Of a stretch of DNA of 64,000 nucleotides, positions 24,052-32,577 are shown one piece after another. A model generated the notes under the pieces. The model was not told the DNA's origin and made no database searches. It saw only the letters and a program-made list of their open reading frames with translations. Each line of letters begins with the position of its first letter. The first letter of the stretch is position 1. The position numbers and the translations under genes are program-made. This stretch comes from DASVVT01 sp036386415 (lineage in GTDB: Bacteria; Acidobacteriota; Blastocatellia; Pyrinomonadales; Pyrinomonadaceae). The DNA is taken from assembly GCA_036386415.1 (NCBI GenBank), contig DASVVT010000018.1, positions 1 to 64,000 of the forward strand, given 5' to 3'.

Positions 24052-25764
24052 ATGCACATATTAGGCGCAACCAAGGAACCCATCCAATTAGTTCCAATCG
24101 AGACCGAGGTGGTTACCGATGAAATTACCCGATCCGTTGCCGTCAGGACGACGGTAGACCCACGGCGCGATCCCGTCAATGCCGCCGCGCTGGTGGCGCG
24201 TGCGAGCCGAACATTCTTCGAGATTGGGCGGCGGCGCGGGGGGAAGGCTGCCATGGCTGAGCCGCAAAAAGGTCCGCCGCCCACAGCATTTCGTGAAGCA
24301 GACACGGGCCTGTTGCATGTGGTTTATCGCGAGGTGGTCATTCGCTTCAGACATGGAACGACGGAAAAGAAACGGCGATCCATTCTCAAGCAGCGTGGTT
24401 TTGAAGTGCGCGAGGTTAATTCCTTTATCAAGGATCAGGTGATCGTCTACGACCCGGAGCGCAAACACTCCGGCGAACAACTGATCGAGGTCGCAAATGA
24501 GTGGGCGGAAATGGAGGAGGTGACGTTCGCCGCACCCAACTTCATCTCACAATTCCGTCGTCAGCAGCCGCCATCGATTCGATCCGAGGAATGGCATCTG
24601 CGCAATGCCGGGACTGGCGGAGCGAAGGCGGCAGAAGATGTGAATATCCTGGAGGCCTGGAAGGTGACGACGGGGAAGCCCTCTATCGTCGTCGCAGTTC
24701 TGGATGATGGCGTCGATATCGATCATCCGAACTTGAAGGCGCGCATCCGTAAAAACCCGGACTCGACTGCCAAGGACAAATTCGGACGCGACTTTTTCCT
24801 TCCAGATGATGACCCGGACCACTTTAACCCGCGTCCCAAGCTCTTCCGCGATCCTTTCGACCAAATGCCCGGTAATGACATTCACGGCACGTGCTGCGCC
24901 GGTGTCGTTGCCGCTGCCGGACAGAGCAATGGATCAGTCGGCGCGGCCCCTGGATGCCGCCTGCTTCCGGTCAAGGTATTTCACGCCGATGATTTAGCCA
25001 GCACCTCGCGGGTCGCAGACGCCATCCGCTATGCTGCGACCAATGCTGATATCCTGTCCTGCTCATGGTCGGGCGGTAGCCACCCGAATATCCAGTTGGC
25101 CCTAGCAGACGCAGGGCAGATCGGACGCCAGGGCAAGGGCGCAGCGGTATTTTGCGCGGCTGGCAATGACTTCGGGAGGCCGGTCGGATTTCCTGCGCGC
25201 GACCAGAATGCCATCGCCGTGGGCGCATCCACAGATAGAGCCACTCTGGCCGATTATTCCAACGTCGGCGCAGAAATCTCGTTTGTCGCGCCTTCGAGCG
25301 GAGGTGTGCGAGGTATTTTTACGACGGATGTCTCAATCCCTAATAGAGGCTTCAACGTGGGCCGGGATGATGCGGGCGGCGTCGATGGACTTCACACGAA
25401 TAGCTTTGGCGGCACATCATCGGCGACGCCGTTAGCGGCAGGTGTGGCTGCACTGGTGCTTTCGGTGAACCCTGACCTCAACCGCTCAGACCTGCGTGAT
25501 CTGCTCGCCAGGACAGCAGATAAGATCGGCAGTGGCTATGACGCCAACGGCCACAGCAATAAGTTCGGTTTCGGGCGCATCAATGCCGGAAGAGCAGTTC
25601 AAGAGGCTCTTGGCATCGCTAAGGACGCGAAAACTACGCCGACGCCAACAAAGACAAGCAAAAAAGGCACGACGAAGAAAGCGAGCAAGAAGGGGGCGAA
25701 GAAAGCGACGAAGAAAGCGACGAAGAAAGCGACAAAGAAGCGCGGATCGAAAAAGAGAGCCTAG
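24052..25764 (+). CDS. Cytoplasmic-type subtilisin-like serine protease with prodomain and histone H1-like tail
   Basis: A 570-residue S8 peptidase. No signal peptide is present. Residues 95-170 form an S8 prodomain (VVIRFRHGTTEKKRRSIL). The catalytic domain carries Asp218 in VAVLDDGVDIDHP, His278 in NDIHGTCCAG, the oxyanion Asn372 in AAGND, and Ser456 in GGTSSATPLAAG, so it should be active. The last 45 residues are repeated Lys/Ala/Thr units (KKATKKATKKATKK) like the DNA-binding tails of histone H1-type bacterial proteins. The combination of no export signal and a DNA- or RNA-binding type tail suggests an intracellular role. The convergent neighbour resembles its prodomain and may regulate it. 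Confidence 0.85.
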   Translation: MHILGATKEPIQLVPIETEVVTDEITRSVAVRTTVDPRRDPVNAAALVARASRTFFEIGRRRGGKAAMAEPQKGPPPTAFREADTGLLHVVYREVVIRFRHGTTEKKRRSILKQRGFEVREVNSFIKDQVIVYDPERKHSGEQLIEVANEWAEMEEVTFAAPNFISQFRRQQPPSIRSEEWHLRNAGTGGAKAAEDVNILEAWKVTTGKPSIVVAVLDDGVDIDHPNLKARIRKNPDSTAKDKFGRDFFLPDDDPDHFNPRPKLFRDPFDQMPGNDIHGTCCAGVVAAAGQSNGSVGAAPGCRLLPVKVFHADDLASTSRVADAIRYAATNADILSCSWSGGSHPNIQLALADAGQIGRQGKGAAVFCAAGNDFGRPVGFPARDQNAIAVGASTDRATLADYSNVGAEISFVAPSSGGVRGIFTTDVSIPNRGFNVGRDDAGGVDGLHTNSFGGTSSATPLAAGVAALVLSVNPDLNRSDLRDLLARTADKIGSGYDANGHSNKFGFGRINAGRAVQEALGIAKDAKTTPTPTKTSKKGTTKKASKKGAKKATKKATKKATKKRGSKKRA

Positions 25765-25786
25765 AGCAGTTTGCGAATGCGCGTAC

Positions 25787-25864
25787 GAGAGAGACACAGA
25801 TGAACGAGAGAGAGACGGATCAGACAGATTTGCACATTCTGTGTCTCTCTCTCTCGTTCATCTG
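25787..25864. repeat. Palindromic GAGAGAGAC element with two alternative pairings
   Basis: CAGATGAACGAGAGAGAGAC (25797-25816) pairs with 25843-25864. The preceding GAGAGAGACACAGA (25787-25800) can instead pair with 25838-25851. Only one pairing can be complete at a time. The element lies between the convergent subtilase and prodomain-like genes and probably terminates both. Confidence 0.65.
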
Positions 25865-25925
25865 CGGCTTAATCTTTCTTCTGTTCCATCTTAACGACAA
25901 GGTCGCCGCGCGGCGCAACACCACT

Positions 25926-26420
25926 TTATATGCGCTGAAATCGGGCGAGGGTGTCAGCCCAAACCAGTTTCACATCTTTTTCGCCAGCCAATTCCTTTAG
26001 GAGTTCCGGTAGATAGCGCTCGCCGGGTCGAAGAGGCTCAAAGACAGCTTGCTGGGGCATGTACTCATTACGATGACAGAAGCGTAACCCGTGAGAGGTT
26101 GCGAAACGCTTTAGTTGCGCATCAGACAAAGTGGTATGAAAACGGATGCCGATCTCCCCGGTCGGGTATTGCTCAGAGCCATTCTCATCAAGCAAAACCG
26201 GTTGGATGATCCCTTTCTTTCCCAGCGCCTCATGGGCGTGTTGCCATGCCGCTTTAGGATTAGAGAAATCCCGATTAACACGGAGCACAAACATCCCGCC
26301 GCTTCCACCTACTTCCTCAACCTCACCGAGAGGCGCAAGCCGCTGCGATAGGGCATCCTTATCGAGCCCTTTACCACGAATAACAAAAAGATTCTTACCG
26401 GGTTTCTGCACCGCGTACAT
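25926..26420 (-). CDS. Stand-alone protein resembling a subtilase prodomain (putative protease inhibitor/chaperone)
   Basis: A protein of about 164 residues; the ATG at 26420 is preferred over the GTG two codons earlier. Its second half (GEIGIRFHTTLSDAQLKRFA, then VKLVWADTLARFQRI) can be laid over residues 95-170 of the neighbouring subtilase: the same IRF start, helix, strand turn, helix and final strand ending in QR. The first half (NLFVIRGKGLDKDALSQRLA ... GGMFVLRV) has the same beta-alpha-beta pattern, so it may be two tandem ferredoxin-like prodomain folds. Free prodomain-like proteins can inhibit or fold cognate subtilases. The pairing is inferred from similarity by eye and from the convergent position. 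Confidence 0.55.
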   Translation of the reverse strand: MYAVQKPGKNLFVIRGKGLDKDALSQRLAPLGEVEEVGGSGGMFVLRVNRDFSNPKAAWQHAHEALGKKGIIQPVLLDENGSEQYPTGEIGIRFHTTLSDAQLKRFATSHGLRFCHRNEYMPQQAVFEPLRPGERYLPELLKELAGEKDVKLVWADTLARFQRI

Positions 26421-26546
26421 ATCCACTTTCTCTTGGAAGATGACAATAAGCTTAGCACACCCCGGTAAGGCTAGCGAATTCCATCAACGCTTTCATACTT
26501 CTTCGCGTGACGCGGCGAGAGCGACGCTCATGGCAATAGCAATCTA

Positions 26547-28481
26547 TTAAAGATTCTTGATTGCCACCGGCTCGACCGGGTCGGCCAGCTCGAAGCCGAA
26601 GATTTTCGAGTAGAAGTAGTGCTCGGCATCTATCGCGCGCTTGATGTTCTCGGCGCGACGAAAGCCGTGCTGTTCGCCTTCGAAGGGGACGTAGGCGACC
26701 GGCAGCCCCTTCCGGCGCACGGCTTCAAACATCAGCACAGCCTGGTTGGGCGGCACGACCTTATCCTCAAGCCCCTGGAAGAGGATCATCGGACACGATA
26801 GTCGATCCGTGAAATGAATCGGCGAGCGCTCGCGGTAGAGGTCGCGCATCTCCGGGTAAGGGCCGATCAGGCTGTCCAGGTAGCGCGACTCGAACTTGTG
26901 CGTATCTTCGATCAGCGCTTCCAGGTCGCTCACACCGTAATAGCTCGCGCCAGCTTTGAAGACATCGCGGAAGACGAGCGCGGCCAGCGTCGTGTAGCCG
27001 CCTGCGCTGCCGCCGCGAATGACGAGCCGGTTGCCATCGACGAGCCCGCGCTCGACCAGGAAGCGTGCGCCGTTCACACAATCGTCAATATCGACGATTC
27101 CCCAACGGCCATTGAGCCGCTGACGATAGGCGCGGCCATAGCCTGTGCTTCCCCCATAGTTCACGTCTAACACCCCGATGCCGTGGCTGGCCCAGTACTG
27201 TATGATCAGTTTCATAGAGGTGGTCGTGGCCGAGGTCGGCCCGCCGTGGCTGATGACCAGAAGCGGTGGCCGCTCTCCCTCCGGTGCAGCATAATCGCTG
27301 TTCTTCGGCGCATAGAAGAAGGCATGCGCCGTCTGCCCATCTTCGGTTGGAAACTCTATCGCTTCAGGGATCGACAGATATCCGGCGTCCGTTTCTATAT
27401 TGCTCGAGCGGCGCAAGACGACGCGTTTGCCCGTGGCAAGGTCAAGCAGCACGACGGAGGTCGGCTCGGTCGGCGACCCGGCGCAGAAGACTGCGCGACC
27501 CGGCGCGGCGCGCAAAGAAAAGATTTCCGTGTAGCTGGTCTCAATCGCCTCAAGTCGGCGTGTCCGTGTGTCCAGCCTCGCTAGCCGCCAGTTCCCCTTC
27601 TCGTTATACGTGCAGATGATGCGCGTCGCAGATTCAAACGCATAGGTGGACATCCCGAAGACCCACAGAGGCATGCCAAACTCGACCGGCATCTCCGTGA
27701 GAGGCTCTATCCGTTCATCATCCGTCAGGCGGTACAGATTCCACCAGCCTGTGCGATCCGAAACAAAATGGAGTTGGCCTGCGGGCGACCATTCCGGCTG
27801 GAAGATGGATTCGTCCTCGCCTCCCGCGACGCGGCGCTCGTCTTTGAGCGAGCCGTCCTCATTCAAGTCTGCGACCCACAACTCTGTGGCGTCCCAGGGC
27901 ATGTTTGGATGTTTCCAGGTGAGCCAGGCCAGTTGATTCCCATCCGGGCTCAGGCGCGGGCTGGAATAGAAATCATTGCCGGAGACGATGACATGTCCTT
28001 CCCCGCCGCTCTCAAGATCGAGGCTCACCAGCGTGTTGACGGCCTCTCGCCCGCTCTCGCGGTGATCCTCGCGCACGCAGATAATGCGACGCCGTCGACG
28101 ATCAACCAGCGCGTCTGCGTAGCGCAACTCGGCGGCAGGTGTGAGCGGCACTGGCTCTTCGTCCGGCGCTGTCCGATACAGGCGCTGGTCTGCGAAGTTG
28201 GAAAAGTAGACTACCCCGTCGGCCACGGTGTATGCGCCGCCGCCATACTCGTGTACGCGTGTACGGGCATTAAATGGAGGCGGTGTCGCGTCTACAGTTC
28301 GCCCGTCAGGAGTGCGCCGCACGATGACGCTGCGTCCCTCTTCCGCCGGACGGCCCTCGATCCAGTAAATATCATCACCATCGAGCGCCACCTCGCCCAG
28401 CGCGATAGTCCCGGAGACGATCAAATCCGAAGTGATGGGCGACTTCCATGAGCCATACGGCGCCACTTTCATCTCAGCCAT
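26547..28481 (-). CDS. S9 family prolyl-oligopeptidase-type peptidase
   Basis: A 644-residue peptidase. The first 380 residues form a seven-bladed beta propeller (blades such as [12 protein letters not shown] and [14 protein letters not shown]). The C-terminal alpha/beta-hydrolase domain has the Ser nucleophile in [10 protein letters not shown], the Asp in [12 protein letters not shown] and the His in [11 protein letters not shown]. It lacks a signal peptide, so it probably degrades short peptides in the cytoplasm as a dipeptidyl aminopeptidase/acylaminoacyl-peptidase. The start ATG follows GGAG by eight bases. Confidence 0.9.
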   Translation of the reverse strand: MAEMKVAPYGSWKSPITSDLIVSGTIALGEVALDGDDIYWIEGRPAEEGRSVIVRRTPDGRTVDATPPPFNARTRVHEYGGGAYTVADGVVYFSNFADQRLYRTAPDEEPVPLTPAAELRYADALVDRRRRRIICVREDHRESGREAVNTLVSLDLESGGEGHVIVSGNDFYSSPRLSPDGNQLAWLTWKHPNMPWDATELWVADLNEDGSLKDERRVAGGEDESIFQPEWSPAGQLHFVSDRTGWWNLYRLTDDERIEPLTEMPVEFGMPLWVFGMSTYAFESATRIICTYNEKGNWRLARLDTRTRRLEAIETSYTEIFSLRAAPGRAVFCAGSPTEPTSVVLLDLATGKRVVLRRSSNIETDAGYLSIPEAIEFPTEDGQTAHAFFYAPKNSDYAAPEGERPPLLVISHGGPTSATTTSMKLIIQYWASHGIGVLDVNYGGSTGYGRAYRQRLNGRWGIVDIDDCVNGARFLVERGLVDGNRLVIRGGSAGGYTTLAALVFRDVFKAGASYYGVSDLEALIEDTHKFESRYLDSLIGPYPEMRDLYRERSPIHFTDRLSCPMILFQGLEDKVVPPNQAVLMFEAVRRKGLPVAYVPFEGEQHGFRRAENIKRAIDAEHYFYSKIFGFELADPVEPVAIKNL

Positions 28482-28546
28482 TCAATATCTCCAATCGTCC
28501 ATCGTTAAAGAAAAGCCCGGGCGTCGATTTACGATTCACGTTCTTA

Positions 28547-28771
28547 TTAAACGTTCAAGCGCGGAGTCTGCGCGGCGTGGCTTTCCGGCTCGATCTGTTT
28601 CTCTCCGGTTTCCAGTTGGATCACCATACGCGCATACTGCGCCGCCTGCCTGGCCGCCGTTCGAGCCCATCCGATGTCCCCTCGCTCGACCGCTTCAAGC
28701 GCTGCATCGCCAAAGGAGCGTGCCATCTCACGATGCTCATCTATCTGTCTTTGCAAATCCTCATCCATCAT
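28547..28771 (-). CDS. Small helical protein of unknown function
   Basis: This 74-residue protein starts with two adjacent ATG codons. It is predicted to be two helices (LQRQIDEHREMARSFGDAAL, then GWARTAARQAAQYARMVIQL) followed by a Pro/Glu tail. I recognise no family. It lies 65 bp upstream of the S9 peptidase gene in the same direction, so the two may share a transcript. Coding bias and helical pattern support it as real. Confidence 0.5.
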   Translation of the reverse strand: MMDEDLQRQIDEHREMARSFGDAALEAVERGDIGWARTAARQAAQYARMVIQLETGEKQIEPESHAAQTPRLNV

Positions 28772-28862
28772 GACTAAGTACTTCCAGACCTTCCATTGAA
28801 TTATTACTGACCGTCACCAGTTTAAATCCTGACCGGCTTATTCAATCTCTATCGGCTCACGA

Positions 28863-29777
28863 TTATACGGCTACTGCCGCCCGACTGTTTTCTGAAGTTT
28901 CAACAAAAGAGCGCAGCACGCCGAGGTTGCGCGCGTCGTCGCCCAGTTCATCCTGTGGCGTTTCAAGCAGGAACGCGGCGTGCCGTAGCTGCGGGTGACG
29001 CGCCAGGCGTCGGAGCGCATCACTGCCTATGTGGCCGAGGCCGATGTGCCAGTGGCGGTCGACGCGCGAATTGTAGTCTGCCTTCGAGTCGTTGAAATGA
29101 ACGGCGCGCACGCGTTCCAGGCGGACGTTTCGTTCGATTGATTCGATGGTGGCCGCGAGCCCGTCCCTTTCGCGTATGTCGTATCCGGCGGTGAAAGCAT
29201 GCGCCGTGTCGAGACAGACGCCGAGGTTCAATTCCGGGCATGCCTCTATGATCTCGCCCAGGTGTTCGAAGCGATGCCCGATGCATTCGCCCTGCCCGGC
29301 TGTGTTCTCCAAAAGGATGCGGAACGAACTGAAGTCCAGACCATCGCACGCGGCCTTCAGGCTCTCGGCGCAGGTTCTGATGCCGTCCGTCTCACATGCG
29401 CCTTTGGCGCTGCCCGGATGCACGACCAGATAATCCGCCCCGAGGATAAGCCCGCGCAAGACCTCTTCACGAAACGAGGCGCGCGATTTTTCAAGTATCG
29501 TGGGGTCGGCAGCGGCGAGGTTGACCAGATAGTTGCAGTGAATGACGATGGGCGCGAGTCCTGTCTCAGCACGAACGGCGCGAAAGCGTTCGACCTCTTC
29601 ATCCTTCAAAGGACGCGCACGCCACCCGCGCGGGTTACGCGAAAACATCTGCACGGTATCGCAGCCCAATGAGTGCGCTTTCAAGAGCGCATTCTGCAAG
29701 CCACCCGCGATGGGCGCGTGAAAACCTATGCGCGGTGCGCCGTTCTTTTCGTGTGATTTGATCTCGCCCGCGCTCAT
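28863..29777 (-). CDS. nfo: Deoxyribonuclease IV (AP endonuclease, EndoIV family)
   Basis: A 304-residue enzyme that cuts DNA 5' to abasic sites in base-excision repair. The TIM-barrel zinc ligands typical of EndoIV are visible: His in VIHCNYLVNLA, His in YLVVHPGSAKG, Glu in ILLENTAGQG, Asp and His in VCLDTAHAFTAGYD, His in VRAVHFNDSK, Asp-x-His in DRHWHIGLGHIG, and Glu in FLLETP. Length and order match the family. A gap of only 46 bp separates it from the dipeptidase gene upstream, so they may be co-transcribed. Confidence 0.95.
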   Translation of the reverse strand: MSAGEIKSHEKNGAPRIGFHAPIAGGLQNALLKAHSLGCDTVQMFSRNPRGWRARPLKDEEVERFRAVRAETGLAPIVIHCNYLVNLAAADPTILEKSRASFREEVLRGLILGADYLVVHPGSAKGACETDGIRTCAESLKAACDGLDFSSFRILLENTAGQGECIGHRFEHLGEIIEACPELNLGVCLDTAHAFTAGYDIRERDGLAATIESIERNVRLERVRAVHFNDSKADYNSRVDRHWHIGLGHIGSDALRRLARHPQLRHAAFLLETPQDELGDDARNLGVLRSFVETSENSRAAVAV

Positions 29778-29823
29778 CTCTTAAGTATCCCTCTGCGGTT
29801 TCATTCCTGTCTTAAGCCGCCGA

Positions 29824-31086
29824 TCAATGCTTCTCAACCTCTTCCATCACACGCAGGATGTTGCCGCCCAGAATCTTCGTCACATCTGATTCGGTATAGC
29901 CGCGCCGCAGGAGCTCTTTTGTTAAGTTCGGAAAATCGGCGATGGTCGCGAGGTCTGTCGGGACGGCCTGGACGCCGTCGAAGTCGGAACCGATGCCGAC
30001 GTGGTCTATGCCGACGAGTTTGACTATATGGTCTATGTGATCGACGAGGCGCGAGACGGTGACGGGAGGCAGGCGCTTCTGGTACTCCTGTGTGCGCACG
30101 CGGTCGCGCGCCATCTTCTTGCGCGCCACGCTTCCCTTCTCCGCGTCCGACGCTCTTTGCACGAGCCCACTGATCTCCGCATCGACGCGCTTCTTCTTCT
30201 CGCTCCAGCCGGGCTCTAAAAATTCGGGATAGAAGAGGACGCAGCAGACGCCCCCCTTTTCAGCCAAAGCTTTCAGCATCTCGTCGTCCAGGTTGCGCGC
30301 GACCCTGGCAATCGCGCGGCAGCCCGAGTGCGTGGCGATCACAGGTTTCGTCGAAGTGTTGACGATGTCCCAGAAGGTCTGGTCGGAAACGTGCGAGACA
30401 TCCACCATCATGCCGAGACGATTCATCTCGCGTATGACGCGCTTGCCGAAATCGTTGAGGCCACGGCTGCGGCCCACTTCATCTCCGCTCGACCCGGCCC
30501 AGGAGGTGCTCACGCTCCACGCTGGCGACATGTAGCGCACGCCCATCTTGTAATAGCGCTCGACCATCTCCAGTCGCTCGTCAATCGCGTAGCCGCCTTC
30601 GAGTCCCATCAGGGCGGCCAGCCGCCCCGCGCCTGCGATGCGGCGAATGTCTGCGGCGGTCGAGGCAAGCTCCCACGTCTCGGGATGCTTCTCAGCGAGC
30701 CTGCGCACGGCGTTGATCTGTTCGTCGGCGCGCTTGATCGCGCCCGCTCCGCCGCCTCCGTAAAGCTGCGGCTCAACCCAGATCGAGAAGAACTGCGCGT
30801 CGAGCCCGCCCTCCTTCATACGCACGGCGTCCAGGTGCCCATCGGCGAGTCGCTGGTTCAGATCGAGACCCTCATCAACCATGCGCTGCGTCGTATCGGC
30901 GTGCATGTCTATGGAGATTGCGCGACGGTGAATGCTGAGCGCGTCACTCGCTTCAAGGGGCGCGCTCTTCTGGCCTGTTTGATCTTCGGTGTTGTTCCAC
31001 ATGTGACAATTATTGAGCAGCAGAGAGGCGGCGAGCGTGGCGGCCAAAAATAGAGCCGGGCCGGTCTGGCCCTTGCGATGCGTCAT
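29824..31086 (-). CDS. Membrane dipeptidase (renal dipeptidase family, M19)
   Basis: A 420-residue exported metallopeptidase. An N-terminal hydrophobic segment ends in LLLNNC, which could be a lipoprotein site. The two-zinc M19 signature begins with the HxD motif in SIDMHADTTQ, continues with the bridging Glu in ALMGLEGGYAID, His in VDVSHVSDQTF and VIATHSGCRAI, and ends with HVGIGSDFDGV. The family hydrolyses dipeptides, including those with a C-terminal D-residue. It probably acts at the outer face of a membrane in peptide or cell-wall turnover. The ribosome site is weak. Confidence 0.92.
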   Translation of the reverse strand: MTHRKGQTGPALFLAATLAASLLLNNCHMWNNTEDQTGQKSAPLEASDALSIHRRAISIDMHADTTQRMVDEGLDLNQRLADGHLDAVRMKEGGLDAQFFSIWVEPQLYGGGGAGAIKRADEQINAVRRLAEKHPETWELASTAADIRRIAGAGRLAALMGLEGGYAIDERLEMVERYYKMGVRYMSPAWSVSTSWAGSSGDEVGRSRGLNDFGKRVIREMNRLGMMVDVSHVSDQTFWDIVNTSTKPVIATHSGCRAIARVARNLDDEMLKALAEKGGVCCVLFYPEFLEPGWSEKKKRVDAEISGLVQRASDAEKGSVARKKMARDRVRTQEYQKRLPPVTVSRLVDHIDHIVKLVGIDHVGIGSDFDGVQAVPTDLATIADFPNLTKELLRRGYTESDVTKILGGNILRVMEEVEKH

Positions 31087-31358
31087 CTAAAGAATAGAAT
31101 CGTAAGATGATAAACTGATGTCCGTGATTAAAAGCAATCGCGATGGTACGCGAGCGAGGGTCAAAGAATCAAGTGAGCCTTGCCAAGCGACGCGAGTTTA
31201 CGGTATTGTGACTTACCTAAGTAGAATTTAAGTCGAGTAGCGAATGCGACAGCCGTGAGCACCCTGTCCGAGGTCATTTCCGTATGTAGGCTCAGGTTTG
31301 ACGTAAGCTGTTGCCGCCGGGTCCCTCTCATCAATATTCCCCAAAGGAGCAAAGAGCC

Positions 31359-32456
31359 ATGTTCTCTAAAGACGGCAAAGTGAAGGATATCAAGACTCCT
31401 CGCATCGTTGCGGAAGTGTGGCGCAACGGGGAGTTCATCCCCTGGGATCAGGCGCGCGTGCACGTCATGTCGCATGTGCTCCATTACGGCTCAAGCGTCT
31501 TCGAGGGCATACGGTGTTACGCGACGCGGCGCGGCCCGGCGATCTTTCGTCTCAAGGAGCACATGCGGCGTCTCTTGAACTCGGCCAAGATTTACCGCAT
31601 GGATCACCAGTGGCAGCTCGATCAATTAATGGAGGCGGCCATAGAGCTTGTCAGTCGCGGCGGACTCGAACAGTGCTACCTTCGCCCGATCATCTTTCGC
31701 AGCCTGGATGAAGAGCATCCGGCCTTCGGCGTCAATCCGTTTCCGAACCCGCTCGATTGCTACATCGGCGCGTGGGATTGGGGGAAATACCTGGGCGATG
31801 AAGCGATTGAACAGGGCGTCGATGTCTGCGTCTCGACCTGGAATCGACTGACGCCAAACTCTATGCCCGCGATGGCTAAGAGCGGGGCTAATTACATGAA
31901 TTCGCAGCTCATCAAGATGGAAGCGCTGCTTAACGGCTTCGCCGAAGGCATCGCGCTCGATGATCGCGGCTTCGTCTCCGAAGGGTCGGGCGAAAACATC
32001 TTTCTCGTACATGACGGCAAAGTCATCACGCCGCCGCTCTCCTCTTCGATCTTGCCCGGCATCACACGCGACAGCGTCATACAGATTTGCCGCGAGCTTG
32101 ATATTCCCGTGCAGGAGTCTGGCATCCAACGCGCCGCGCTCTACGTCGCGGACGAGCTATTCTTCACGGGCACAGCCGCCGAGGTGACACCTATTCGCTC
32201 GGTTGACCGCATCACGGTCGGCAGCGGCAAACGAGGCGAAATCACCGCGCGCATTCAACAGAGATTTTTTGAGATCACTTCCGGCAATCGTCCCGCGCCC
32301 GGGCCGTGGCTCACCTTCGTCAACGAGCACAAGCAGGAGGAGAAGGCGCAGACCAATAACAACGGCCACAGGGTCGCACAGGCGGAAGAGCCAGGCATCT
32401 CAACGGAACTGAATCCCGGAGCGGCTGTCGAGTACCGGACGGCAATGACCGAATAG
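31359..32456 (+). CDS. ilvE: Branched-chain amino acid aminotransferase
   Basis: The ATG at 31359 follows AAAGGAG at 31343-31349, giving 365 residues; the frame from 31311 has no such site. It is a fold-type IV PLP enzyme. Visible signatures are HVLHYGSSVFEGIRCY (substrate pocket), the PLP Lys in MAKSGANYMNSQLIK, EGSGENIFLVHDGKV (PLP phosphate loop) and TGTAAEVTPI. It carries out the last step of Leu, Ile and Val synthesis and the first step of their breakdown. The last 60 residues form a disordered Gln/Asn/Glu-rich tail longer than in most members. No other branched-chain genes lie nearby. Confidence 0.95.
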   Translation: MFSKDGKVKDIKTPRIVAEVWRNGEFIPWDQARVHVMSHVLHYGSSVFEGIRCYATRRGPAIFRLKEHMRRLLNSAKIYRMDHQWQLDQLMEAAIELVSRGGLEQCYLRPIIFRSLDEEHPAFGVNPFPNPLDCYIGAWDWGKYLGDEAIEQGVDVCVSTWNRLTPNSMPAMAKSGANYMNSQLIKMEALLNGFAEGIALDDRGFVSEGSGENIFLVHDGKVITPPLSSSILPGITRDSVIQICRELDIPVQESGIQRAALYVADELFFTGTAAEVTPIRSVDRITVGSGKRGEITARIQQRFFEITSGNRPAPGPWLTFVNEHKQEEKAQTNNNGHRVAQAEEPGISTELNPGAAVEYRTAMTE

Positions 32457-32496
32457 CTCAAGCTCTAGGATCGGAAGTAAGTAGATTAGCCATAGA

Positions 32497-32537
32497 AGAA
32501 CGCGGAGGAAACGATATTTTGTTTCCTCCGCGTTTCT
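32497..32537. terminator. Hairpin between ilvE and the secreted subtilase
   Basis: AGAACGCGGAGGAAAC (32497-32512) pairs with 32521-32537 with one bulged base and a loop GATATTTT. It is followed on the plus strand by CTGTGGTGAAAATTTCTTCT. The stem words (CGCGGAGG, CTCTGTGGTGA) relate it to the CACAGAG repeat family. It is placed to end both convergent transcripts. Confidence 0.65.
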
Positions 32538-32577
32538 CTGTGGTGAAAATTTCTTCTAAAGCAGAACGTTCTTCTGC

